Source of the DNA: Thermodesulfobacteriaceae bacterium
Lineage (GTDB): Bacteria; Desulfobacterota; Dissulfuribacteria; Dissulfuribacterales; UBA3076
Direction: 5' to 3'
Assembly (NCBI GenBank): GCA_012961845.1
Contig: DTYO01000295.1
Location: 1-12,886, forward strand
DNA: 12,886 nucleotides
The notes below the pieces were generated by a model, which made no database searches, was not told the DNA's origin, and worked only from the letters and a program-made list of their open reading frames with translations. Both the position numbers and the translations under genes were made by a program. This document shows, one piece after another, positions 1 through 7,649 of this stretch. Numbering within the stretch: the stretch's first letter is position 1; each line of letters begins with the position of its first letter.

Positions 1-1
1 C

Positions 2-379
2 AGCGGAAACCTGCTGATTCTGACCGAAAACGGCATGAAACCCTTTGACGTGGAGCTGGACAGGCCTGCGGCCGCCGGCACAGTCTCCATTATCGATGCA
101 TCCGGCAAGATAGTAAATACCTGGGAAACCGGTGCGATACCTCAGGGTAGACATCCCTTGTTCTGGGATGGAACCGACATGGACGGCAATTCTGTTCCCG
201 ATGGCGTATATATGGTTGCGGTGCAGGCTGTAGACGAACAGGGAGAGGAAATATCCGTATCCACATGGACTACCGGAAGCGTCTCTGGGCTTGATTATCA
301 GGAAAATGAGATGCCCATGTTGAGACTGGACAGTGGAATGCTGGTTTCCGTAAACGAAATATGGATGATAACAAGCTGA
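2..379 (+). CDS. flgD: Flagellar hook assembly (hook cap) protein FlgD, 3' part
   Basis: This is the C-terminal part of an open frame that enters from the left edge, so the true start lies outside the window. FlgD caps the growing hook and is needed for polymerisation of FlgE subunits outside the cell. The visible 125 residues match the C-terminal beta-rich (Ig-like/Tudor) half of FlgD. They begin with a short strand segment (GNLLILTENG) and contain the family signature FWDGTDMDGNSVPDGVYMV, in which a turn of the W-D-G-x-D...G-x-x-x-P-D-G-x-Y type is diagnostic. The next gene, 140 bp downstream, is flgE, the usual partner of flgD, which supports the call. The stop is a TGA after the sequence MITS. 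The N-terminal secretion and cap-forming region cannot be examined. Confidence 0.9.
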   Translation, partial: SGNLLILTENGMKPFDVELDRPAAAGTVSIIDASGKIVNTWETGAIPQGRHPLFWDGTDMDGNSVPDGVYMVAVQAVDEQGEEISVSTWTTGSVSGLDYQENEMPMLRLDSGMLVSVNEIWMITS

Positions 380-519
380 TATATCGAATATATCTAAACA
401 ATTAATGATGACATGCAGCCGGATGTCCGGCCCGGCAGCGGGAATACAGGCATGTTTCGGCAATCGTCTCCGGCTGACCGGATTTCAGAATAAAAGAGTA
501 TATTCACAGGAGGGAACAG

Positions 520-2013
520 ATGGCTCTAACAAGTTCACTTTATTCAGGAGTCAGCGGCCTGATCAACATGGGAAATGCCATGCAGGTGATTGGTGACAAT
601 ATTTCAAATGTCAATACCACCGGTTTTAAGGCGGCTACCGCAACTTTTCAGGATATAATGGCACAATCACTCAATACCGCCAGGGGAGGGTCCCAGGTAG
701 GACGGGGGGCATCCATGTCTGATGTTGCTCCTCTTTTCACCCAAGGATCATTCGAAAGTACGTCTTCTCCCACCGACCTGGCCATAGGGGGAAACGGATT
801 TTTCATTGTATCCAATCCCAATGTGGAAAACAGCCAGTATTTTACCAGGGCCGGTCAGTTCCACATAGATCAATATGGCTTTCTTGTAAATCCAGCAGGC
901 CTGCGGGTCCAGGGGTGGGAAATGGAGACCCAGCCTGATGGGACTGCAGAGATCATAGGGGCCATAGGCGACATTCAGCTCTCCAATTCATCCTCTCCGG
1001 TCGCCACTTCTCAAGCTACCGCTACAGTCAATCTGGACAGCGGGGTGGCCGGGCCTACCAGTACGAACGACCTGACAACAGACTGGCTGGCTGTAAGGGG
1101 AGCTTCTCTCCCGGGAGAGCTTGCAGTCAATGTCCATTACGAATACAAGACTACCTTCAATGTATATGACAGTCTGGGTACTACCCATGAAATCACTGTA
1201 TATTTTGATAGGCAGGATCCTACTGTGGCCGGTCAGGAACGTCAGTGGGAATTTCTCGTGACCTGCAACCCCGAAGACGACAAGGGGCCTGCTGCATCAG
1301 CTGCGGAACAGGGCCTGCTCATGCGCGGGACCATCAATTTTACTTCGCAGGGGCAGATTGAATCTTTCGGTACGCTGGAAGCCTATCACTATGCGGATGG
1401 AAGTCCTTCCGCATGGCACAATGCCACATTTGGAGATCACAATTATCCGCAGCTTACCGCTTTTTTTCTGGATCCGTCAGGTAACGGCGGCGGCGGCAAC
1501 GCCGATTCTTCCGCACAGCTCTTAGAATTTAACTTTGGTGCCAGGGCTGTGGACCCAACTGCTGCCACGATAGTGTGGAATACCGAGGCCATTACCACAA
1601 CCCAGTATGCCAACCGGTCCAGCACGCTTTTTTATGATCAGGATGGATTCGGAGCTGGATTCCTTGAGACTCTGAATGTTGATTCGGAAGGAGTTATATC
1701 GGGAAGCTATTCAAACGGCAGGATAATCTCACTTGCCCAGATAAGCCTTGCACGGTTCAACAGTCCTACCGACCTTGCCAGAGAAGGCGGTAGCCTGTGG
1801 AGAGAAACAACGGCATCAGGAGCGCCCATTACCGGTCCTCCCAGGACCAACGGCTTGGGCACCATTGCCTCCAATGCGCTTGAACAATCGACTGTGGACA
1901 TGGGGACAGAGTTCGTCAGGCTTATAACGACCCAGAGGGCCTTCCAGGCCAACTCAAGGGTTATCACGACTACTGACGACATGCTCAACGAACTGCTCAA
2001 TATGAAACGATAG
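520..2013 (+). CDS. flgE: Flagellar hook protein FlgE
   Basis: The 497-residue protein polymerises into the flagellar hook, the flexible joint between rod and filament. The N-terminus has the rod/hook/basal-body signature: SLYSGVSGL near residues 6-14, then DNISNVNTTGFK near 26-37. This forms the D0 coiled-coil and export region. The C-terminus has the matching half, with EFVRLITTQRAFQANSRVI followed by TTDDMLNELLNMKR, which pairs with the N-terminal helix in the assembled hook. The central part (about residues 90-420) is the variable surface-exposed D1/D2 region, including a Gly-rich turn GNGGGGN near residue 325. The length is in the normal range for longer FlgE proteins. The start is ATG at 520, preceded by an AGGAGGG-like Shine-Dalgarno a few bases upstream. 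It is probably cotranscribed with flgD. A strong inverted repeat follows, so no further flagellar gene is joined downstream here. Confidence 0.96.
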   Translation: MALTSSLYSGVSGLINMGNAMQVIGDNISNVNTTGFKAATATFQDIMAQSLNTARGGSQVGRGASMSDVAPLFTQGSFESTSSPTDLAIGGNGFFIVSNPNVENSQYFTRAGQFHIDQYGFLVNPAGLRVQGWEMETQPDGTAEIIGAIGDIQLSNSSSPVATSQATATVNLDSGVAGPTSTNDLTTDWLAVRGASLPGELAVNVHYEYKTTFNVYDSLGTTHEITVYFDRQDPTVAGQERQWEFLVTCNPEDDKGPAASAAEQGLLMRGTINFTSQGQIESFGTLEAYHYADGSPSAWHNATFGDHNYPQLTAFFLDPSGNGGGGNADSSAQLLEFNFGARAVDPTAATIVWNTEAITTTQYANRSSTLFYDQDGFGAGFLETLNVDSEGVISGSYSNGRIISLAQISLARFNSPTDLAREGGSLWRETTASGAPITGPPRTNGLGTIASNALEQSTVDMGTEFVRLITTQRAFQANSRVITTTDDMLNELLNMKR

Positions 2014-2048
2014 TCACTGCCGGCTGATAATCCCTGCTGCCTTTCTCC

Positions 2049-2084
2049 CTCAGGCCCTCTTCCTGCACAGGAATAGGGCCTGAG
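2049..2084 (+). terminator. Nested inverted repeat after flgE, probable terminator
   Basis: A perfect 10-bp arm CTCAGGCCCT (2049-2058) pairs with AGGGCCTGAG (2075-2084). Inside it, after one C/T mismatch, a second arm TTCCTG pairs with CAGGAA around a tiny loop. The hairpin starts 35 bp after the flgE stop. The downstream tract (TGCTTTCCTCC) is pyrimidine-rich but lacks an uninterrupted T-run, so termination may be partial or the hairpin may protect the mRNA end. Confidence 0.65.
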
Positions 2085-2503
2085 TGCTTTCCTCCACCCC
2101 TGATTTTGTTCTTGATTGTTCCGGTAGGAATTCGATGTCGAAGATCCCGTGTCTTCAGCGGCGCCTGTCATTTCAGCATGCCGCAGCCGGCTGATTTGCA
2201 GGGTACAGTGATCTGCGATGATCAGGATAGGATAAACAATATTCTTGCAAAAAAAGCATGTCTTTACTAATAAGTCTCTGTCGGAAATAGAAGATTTTTT
2301 CAATATCTGCGCACGAACCGGTTCAGGTTGCGGTGACTGGCGTTTGCCTGGAAATGTTTTTTCGCCTGCCCGCTTGCTTGTGAAGAATAATGATCTGAAT
2401 ATCAGGTTGGTGTGCGTTCTGATTTTTTTCAGACGTCTCGATCTCAGGCGAAAGCCCTCATTTCCGGACGGATTTTGAATAATTATTAGGGAGAATAATC
2501 ACA
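2085..2503. other. Non-coding stretch between flgE and secDF
   Basis: These roughly 420 bp hold no convincing gene. A 77-codon frame beginning at 2245 has no recognisable domain and no good ribosome binding site. A weak promoter-like pair, TTGCAA near 2245 with a TAATAA-like box 17 bp on, is too poor to call. The end of the stretch (2424-2473) carries a 50-bp element also found upstream of the Fe-S gene near 11338 (listed separately). No yajC gene, the common neighbour of secD, is present. The secDF ribosome binding site is AGGGAG at 2488-2493, 10 bases before the ATG. Confidence 0.6.
2424..2473 (+). repeat. 50-bp dispersed intergenic element, copy 1 (upstream of secDF)
   Basis: By hand alignment without gaps this segment matches 11338-11387 at 36 of 50 positions. 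The last 17 bases (2457-2473, CTCATTTCCGGACGGAT) are identical. It ends 30 bp before the secDF start codon. The core contains the palindrome TCCGGA. Its function is unknown; it could be an operator, part of a promoter, or a remnant of a small repeat family. Confidence 0.6.
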
Positions 2504-5077
2504 ATGCCTAAGGGTCTGCGTTGGAAATTTTTGTTGATGGTAGCTCTTTTTATCCTGGCAGTGGTTCTGGTACTTCCATCCTTTTACAAGGATACGCCGG
2601 ACTGGTTCAAAAAAAATATATACGGGGAAGGGCTGAAGCTGGGGCTGGATCTCCAGGGGGGAATGCACCTTATACTCCAGGTAGACGTGGATCAGGCCGT
2701 TGCGAATACAGCGGCACTGTATGCCAGGGATCTAAAGGATTCCCTGAAGCGCAGGCAGATAACAACTGTCGCCCGAAAAGGTACCTCTCCCGAGGTGATT
2801 GCTTTTACTCTGCCCAACAGGAGTGCACTGGAAAAAGTAAAAAAGATCCTTGAAGAGGAATTTACCAATCTCGAAGTGGTTTCCTCGGAAGAAAACGGCA
2901 AGTTTCCCAGAATAGAGCTGAAGATGTCCGGTCAGGAAGAAAAGTTCATAAGAGAAAATGCCGTGGATCAGTCTCTAGAAATTATCCGGAATCGTATCGA
3001 CCAGTTCGGGGTCACGGAGCCGGTCATAATCCGGCAGGGAGAACGGGAGATCGTGGTTCAGCTTCCTGGTGTAAAGGATCCTGACAGAGCACTCAATCTC
3101 ATAGGGCAGACTGCCCAGCTGGAATTCAAACTGGTGGAAGAGGATGTAAAGGTCGATTTGAACCGGCTAATCCGGGAGGCCCTTAAAAACGGGACGCTGC
3201 GGGCGAATTACGACATCAAGGAACTGAATACGGCTCTCAGAAATTTCATTCCCAGAGGCGATGCCGTTTATTTTCTCAAGGAGGTGGATGCCCGGACAGG
3301 AAAGATCACAAGGAAATCCATGCTGCTCCGGGACAAGTCCCTGATGACGGGTGATGCGGTGAAGACCGCTCATGTCAGGATAGGGGGTACATTCAATGAA
3401 CCCTATGTAGCCCTTGAGCTCACTGACAGGGGGGCAAAGACCTTTGAGAAAATAACAGCAGACAACGTGGGCAAGCGCCTTGCAATTGTTTTGGATGGCG
3501 TGATTCGTTCCGCTCCTGTCATAAGGGAGCGCATAGGAGGTGGACATGCCCAGATATCCGGTTCATTTACCCATGAGGAGGCGGCGGATCTTGCCATAGT
3601 ACTCAGGGCTGGGGCACTTCCCGCGCCTGTGAAGATAATACAGAACGTGACAGTAGGGCCTTCGCTGGGGCGTGATTCCATTCGGCAGGGGCTTCAGGCA
3701 GGTATCATAGGTGCCTGTTTTGTCATGTTTTTCATGATTATATATTATCGCCTTTCAGGAATCATCGCCAATGTGGCCATGGTGTTGAATCTGCTCTTCA
3801 TAATGGCGGTCCTCTCGCTTTTCCATGCAACTCTTACCCTTCCCGGCATTGCGGGTATCATACTTACCATAGGCATGGGAATCGATTCCAATGTCCTGAT
3901 CTTTGAACGGATGCGTGAAGAAAAGGCCCTGGGCAAGCCCTTGAAGGCGTTTATAGACGGAGGATATGACAAGGCCTTCTGGACCATAGTCGATGCCCAG
4001 GTTACCACGCTGATAACAGCCATGGCCCTGTTCCTGTTTGGCACAGGGCCGATCAAGGGGTTTGCAGTCACTCTTTCGGCAGGAATAGTGATCAATCTGT
4101 TTACCGCCATATTCGGTACCAGGATGGTTTACGATTGGATCCTTTCCACCAGGTCTCTCAGGGATCTCTCCTTTCTGCAACTGCTCAGGGAGCCCGGTAT
4201 CGATTTCATCGGAAAGAGAAATATTGCGCTGGCTCTGTCGGCAATGATGGTGATCCTGGGAATATTCAGCGCAGTGCAGATCACCCGGGGTGCGGCCAAT
4301 CTGGGAGTGGATTTCGCCGGCGGCACCATGGTGCAGTACAAGGCTGAGAAACCGTTTGAGCTGAAACCAGTGAGAGCTGCTCTGGAGCAGTCCGGGGTCA
4401 AAGGCTATACTTTGCAGGAGGTTCCACAGCAGAACATATTGATAGTGCGGGTTAAAAAGGCCATGGCAGAAGTGGAGGACATTGAGGGCAGGATTTCAGC
4501 AGGCCTTGCGTCAAATCTGCCTGAAAACAGCTTCGAGATGGAAAGCAAGACAGAAATCGGGTCTGCCGTAAGCGCTGAACTCAGGCGCAAGGCCATCACT
4601 GCTATCGTGATATCTCTTGCAGGCATCATCGGGTATTTGGCCCTCCGGTTCAATCTGAGCTTCGGAGTAGCTGCGGCGGCTGCCGCTCTCCATGATGTCC
4701 TGGCCGTTCTGGGTATACTGTATCTTGTCAATATTGAGATTACCCTGCTCATCGTTACTGCCCTCCTGACCCTGGCGGGCTATTCTATTAACGATTCGGT
4801 GGTGGTGTTCGACAGGATCAGAGAGACCCTGCGCCGGGCGGGAAAACTAGATTTTGCCCAAGTGATAAACTTGAGTGTAAATCAGATGGTGGGCCGGACG
4901 ATAATAACTTCGTTGACGACCATCGCAGTGGTTATGTGCTTGTTCGTGCTGGGCGGTGTGGTCATCCACGATTTTGCCTTTACACTTTTAACAGGCGTGA
5001 TTGTCGGTACCTATTCCTCGATATTTGTCGCCAGTCCAATCATTTATCTGTGGCACAAGGGTAAGAAGCCCAGGTAA
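2504..5077 (+). CDS. secDF: Fused protein translocase subunit SecD-SecF
   Basis: The 857-residue protein carries both halves of the SecDF motor, which uses the proton gradient to pull exported proteins through SecYEG into the periplasm. The SecD half starts with one membrane helix (about residues 8-27) and the family motif GLKLGLDLQGGMHL. A large periplasmic P1 domain follows, then five more helices including GMGIDSNVLIFERMREE, with the proton-relay Asp at 461. The SecF half begins near residue 565 with a new helix, followed by NLGVDFAGGT, and contains AGYSINDSVVVFDRIRET, with the equivalent Asp at 764. The two halves are joined in one frame by a short link (about residues 545-565) with no stop codon. 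Separate secD and secF genes are common in proteobacteria, so the fusion is notable though known elsewhere. No yajC precedes it. The start is ATG with AGGGAG 10 bases upstream. Confidence 0.97.
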   Translation: MPKGLRWKFLLMVALFILAVVLVLPSFYKDTPDWFKKNIYGEGLKLGLDLQGGMHLILQVDVDQAVANTAALYARDLKDSLKRRQITTVARKGTSPEVIAFTLPNRSALEKVKKILEEEFTNLEVVSSEENGKFPRIELKMSGQEEKFIRENAVDQSLEIIRNRIDQFGVTEPVIIRQGEREIVVQLPGVKDPDRALNLIGQTAQLEFKLVEEDVKVDLNRLIREALKNGTLRANYDIKELNTALRNFIPRGDAVYFLKEVDARTGKITRKSMLLRDKSLMTGDAVKTAHVRIGGTFNEPYVALELTDRGAKTFEKITADNVGKRLAIVLDGVIRSAPVIRERIGGGHAQISGSFTHEEAADLAIVLRAGALPAPVKIIQNVTVGPSLGRDSIRQGLQAGIIGACFVMFFMIIYYRLSGIIANVAMVLNLLFIMAVLSLFHATLTLPGIAGIILTIGMGIDSNVLIFERMREEKALGKPLKAFIDGGYDKAFWTIVDAQVTTLITAMALFLFGTGPIKGFAVTLSAGIVINLFTAIFGTRMVYDWILSTRSLRDLSFLQLLREPGIDFIGKRNIALALSAMMVILGIFSAVQITRGAANLGVDFAGGTMVQYKAEKPFELKPVRAALEQSGVKGYTLQEVPQQNILIVRVKKAMAEVEDIEGRISAGLASNLPENSFEMESKTEIGSAVSAELRRKAITAIVISLAGIIGYLALRFNLSFGVAAAAAALHDVLAVLGILYLVNIEITLLIVTALLTLAGYSINDSVVVFDRIRETLRRAGKLDFAQVINLSVNQMVGRTIITSLTTIAVVMCLFVLGGVVIHDFAFTLLTGVIVGTYSSIFVASPIIYLWHKGKKPR

Positions 5078-5281
5078 CTGTCTGTCGAAAAAAGGCTTTT
5101 CCACCGGAATCCGGCGTTGCGTTAATAAATTATGCCTGAAATATCTAGTGAATTTCAAAGCCTGATTTTTTCCGGATTTCCTGACTTCGAACGGGAATAA
5201 TCACTCGGGGACAGGCCCCATGTAAGTTTAGGAGACCGGTTTTTTGTACAGTTTCTATTTTGGATGTTGAAAACAGCTCAC

Positions 5282-6595
5282 ATGGATCAATTGGTTGTCA
5301 GGGGAGGTTATCCTCTCAAGGGAGTCATCAGGGTAAGCGGTGCCAAAAATGCTGCTCTGCCCATTCTGGCTGCCACTCTTCTGGCTGAAGGCACTTTTAG
5401 ACTGTTCAAAGTGCCAGGGCTGGATGATGTCTTTACTTTTACCAGCCTGCTCCGGGAGCTCGGGGCCGTCATAGAAACCGGATCCGGTTCCGAAGCCTGT
5501 CCGGATCCTGTCAGTGGTAAGTCTCCATGTCTGACTGTAGATACCTCGAAACTCTCCAATCACCAGGCTCCCTATGAACTGGTCAGGAAGATGAGGGCCT
5601 CTATCCTTGTGCTGGGCCCGCTTGTGGCGAGGATGGGAAGGGCCAGGGTGTCCCTTCCTGGCGGTTGTGCGATAGGGGCCAGACCTGTCGATTTTCACCT
5701 CATGGGCCTTGAACAGATGGGAGCCAAGCTCAAACTCAGGGAAGGATATGTTGAGGCCGCGGCAGGCAGGCTCAGGGGAGCCAAAATCTATTTTGATGTT
5801 CCTTCCGTGACTGGTACGGAAAACCTTATGATGGCATCCGTGCTTGCAAAGGGATCCACTGTTCTGGAGAATGCCGCCAGAGAGCCCGAAGTGGTGGTGC
5901 TCGGGCGCATGCTCAATGAAATGGGGGCCAGGATAAGGGGCCTAGGGTCGGATACCATCAGGATTGAGGGGGTGCAGGATCTGAAGCCGGTAGATTGGGA
6001 GATTATACCCGACCGCATAGAGGCCGGGACTTTTATGATGGCAGTTGGGGCCGCTGGAGGAGAGCTCCAACTGGAAAACGTCAATCCAGGCCACCTGGAG
6101 GCGGTTATTTCCAAGCTGAGGGAGTGCGGTCTGCATATTTCGACGGCAGGGACAGCCCTTCTGGTGCGCAGGAAGGGCAAGCTCCGCAGTGTGGATATAA
6201 AGACGCTGCCATATCCAGGGTTCCCCACAGATCTCCAGGCACAGATGATGGCATTGATGGTTCAGGCTGGCGGTCTCAGTGTCATAACCGAGACTATTTT
6301 TGAGAACCGTTTTATGCATGTGGATGAGCTCAAGCGACTTGGGGCAGATATCAAGATTGAAGGCAGAAGTGCCATAATAAGAGGAGTCCGGAGGCTGACG
6401 GGCGCTCAGGTCCAGGCTACTGACCTCAGGGCCAGCGCCTCCCTGGTGCTGGCGGGTCTGGCAGCATACGGAACCACCCATATTTCAGGGGTCGGTCATC
6501 TGGATCGCGGTTATGAGAAAATTGAAGAAAAACTGGCGGCAGCCGGAGCCTGTATCGAACGTCTTGGCGGATTGTCCTGTGATCACTTGCCGTAA
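5282..6595 (+). CDS. murA: UDP-N-acetylglucosamine 1-carboxyvinyltransferase MurA
   Basis: MurA transfers enolpyruvate from PEP to UDP-GlcNAc, the first committed cytoplasmic step of peptidoglycan synthesis. The protein begins MDQLVVRGG and has the substrate-binding Lys-Asn pair in SGAKNAALPIL at K22/N23, the same numbering as the E. coli enzyme. The catalytic loop is LPGGCAIGARPVD, with the PEP-adduct Cys (the fosfomycin target) at residue 129, and FPTDLQAQM carries the catalytic Asp. The C-terminus has the usual RGYEKIEEKL segment. The Cys lies about 14 residues later than in E. coli because of an extra Gly/Ser/Pro-rich stretch near residues 67-80. The frame is open from an ATG at 5264 (six residues longer). 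I prefer 5282 from family alignment, but neither start has a clear Shine-Dalgarno. The gene is 22 bp ahead of moaA. Confidence 0.95.
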   Translation: MDQLVVRGGYPLKGVIRVSGAKNAALPILAATLLAEGTFRLFKVPGLDDVFTFTSLLRELGAVIETGSGSEACPDPVSGKSPCLTVDTSKLSNHQAPYELVRKMRASILVLGPLVARMGRARVSLPGGCAIGARPVDFHLMGLEQMGAKLKLREGYVEAAAGRLRGAKIYFDVPSVTGTENLMMASVLAKGSTVLENAAREPEVVVLGRMLNEMGARIRGLGSDTIRIEGVQDLKPVDWEIIPDRIEAGTFMMAVGAAGGELQLENVNPGHLEAVISKLRECGLHISTAGTALLVRRKGKLRSVDIKTLPYPGFPTDLQAQMMALMVQAGGLSVITETIFENRFMHVDELKRLGADIKIEGRSAIIRGVRRLTGAQVQATDLRASASLVLAGLAAYGTTHISGVGHLDRGYEKIEEKLAAAGACIERLGGLSCDHLP

Positions 6596-6617
6596 TACAG
6601 CACCGTGAGAGCATATT

Positions 6618-7628
6618 TTGAAAACATGCAATAATGACGGAAAATTGGTGGATCTGTATGGACGCCGCATCACCTATCTCAGACTGTCCGTAACAGACAG
6701 GTGCAATCTCAGGTGCAGATACTGCATGCCTCTGCAGGATTTTACTAGGCTGCCTTCTGAAGCCATCCTTACTTATGAGGAAATAGTGAGGATATGCCAG
6801 ATACTCACCAGGCTTGGTGTGAAAAAGATTCGTCTGACCGGGGGAGAACCGCTTGTCAGGCAGGGGATCATGGATCTCATTGGCCGTCTTGGGAAGATTG
6901 AGGGCATTGGGGAGCTGTGTCTTACCACCAATGGGGTCCTTCTCAAAAAATATGCCGGCGGATTGTTCAGGGCAGGTGTCAGGCACCTGAATATCAGCCT
7001 TGATTCACTCAGGCCGGAACGATTTGCAGCGGTCACTGGCAGGGATCTCTTTTCTTCGGTCTGGAAGTCTCTGGAAACAGTTCTGGAAATGGGTTTTTCG
7101 CCTGTAAAGATCAACTCGGTCATAATGAAGGGGATAAACGACGACGAAATTCCTGCTCTTGCCGGTCTTACTTTGCAACATCCTTTCGAGGTTAGATTCA
7201 TCGAATTCATGCCGATAGGCGGGAAATCCACATGGAGTCCTGAAAAAATGATGTCCTGTCGTGAGATCAAAGAACGGATCGAGGAGGCCTACGGTGCACT
7301 GAAGCCGGTTGCAAGGTCTTCAAATGCCGGGCCGGCTAATGTGTACGGCTTGGAGGGGGCTCCGGGGCGCATAGGCTTCATAAGTCCACTGAGCAACCAC
7401 TTCTGCGGAACCTGTAATCGTCTGAGGCTGACCGCAGAGGGGCATCTGCGGCTCTGTCTCTTTTCAGATGAAGAAATAAATGTGAAAGAGGCCCTGAGGA
7501 AGGGGATGACTTTACGGGAACTGACCGAATTTTTCAGACAGGCCGTAAGGAAAAAACCGGAAGGTTACAGAACCGGAGGCCGGAGAGCCCCCTCCTGTTC
7601 CAGGGGAATGTCTGCAATCGGAGGCTGA
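6618..7628 (+). CDS. moaA: GTP 3',8-cyclase MoaA (molybdenum cofactor synthesis)
   Basis: This radical SAM enzyme makes 3',8-cyclo-GTP, the first step of molybdopterin synthesis, together with MoaC. The N-terminal cluster motif is CNLRCRYC (C29, C33, C36), which binds the SAM-reducing [4Fe-4S]. LTGGEP near residue 73 is the SAM-binding GGEP motif. The second substrate-binding cluster is CGTC plus a Cys 13 residues later (C263, C266, C280). The protein ends in Gly-Gly, a conserved functional tail of MoaA. The length of 336 residues is normal. The start is a TTG at 6618, bounded by an in-frame TGA at 6606. A GTG at 6648 is possible but would leave very little ahead of the conserved DLYGRRITYLRLSVTDRC segment. 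It sits 22 bp after murA and 21 bp before fabD. A molybdenum-cofactor gene fits an anaerobe with molybdo- or tungsto-enzymes, none of which is visible here. Confidence 0.96.
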   Translation: MKTCNNDGKLVDLYGRRITYLRLSVTDRCNLRCRYCMPLQDFTRLPSEAILTYEEIVRICQILTRLGVKKIRLTGGEPLVRQGIMDLIGRLGKIEGIGELCLTTNGVLLKKYAGGLFRAGVRHLNISLDSLRPERFAAVTGRDLFSSVWKSLETVLEMGFSPVKINSVIMKGINDDEIPALAGLTLQHPFEVRFIEFMPIGGKSTWSPEKMMSCREIKERIEEAYGALKPVARSSNAGPANVYGLEGAPGRIGFISPLSNHFCGTCNRLRLTAEGHLRLCLFSDEEINVKEALRKGMTLRELTEFFRQAVRKKPEGYRTGGRRAPSCSRGMSAIGG

Positions 7629-7649
7629 TCATGGAGGTCGCGTATTGAC

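Noticed and set aside
419..430. CCGGATGTCCGG palindrome between flgD and flgE
   Set aside because: The stem is short with no T-run; it lies inside an operon where termination is not expected.
1707..2303. A 198-codon minus-strand frame overlapping the end of flgE
   Set aside because: Most of it is the antisense of well-supported flgE; the amino-acid composition is not protein-like and it spans the terminator hairpin.
2245..2478. A 77-codon + strand frame between flgE and secDF
   Set aside because: No domain, no ribosome binding site, and its 3' part overlaps the 50-bp intergenic element.
5207..5245. GGGG-acagg-CCCC hairpin and a later T-run before murA, considered as a terminator
   Set aside because: The T-run is about 20 bases past the stem and the stem is only 4 bp.
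5264..5281. Longer MurA start (six extra residues, MLKTAH)
   Set aside because: Family alignment favours MDQLVV at 5282, which also gives K22/N23 numbering. It cannot be fully excluded because neither start has a ribosome binding site.
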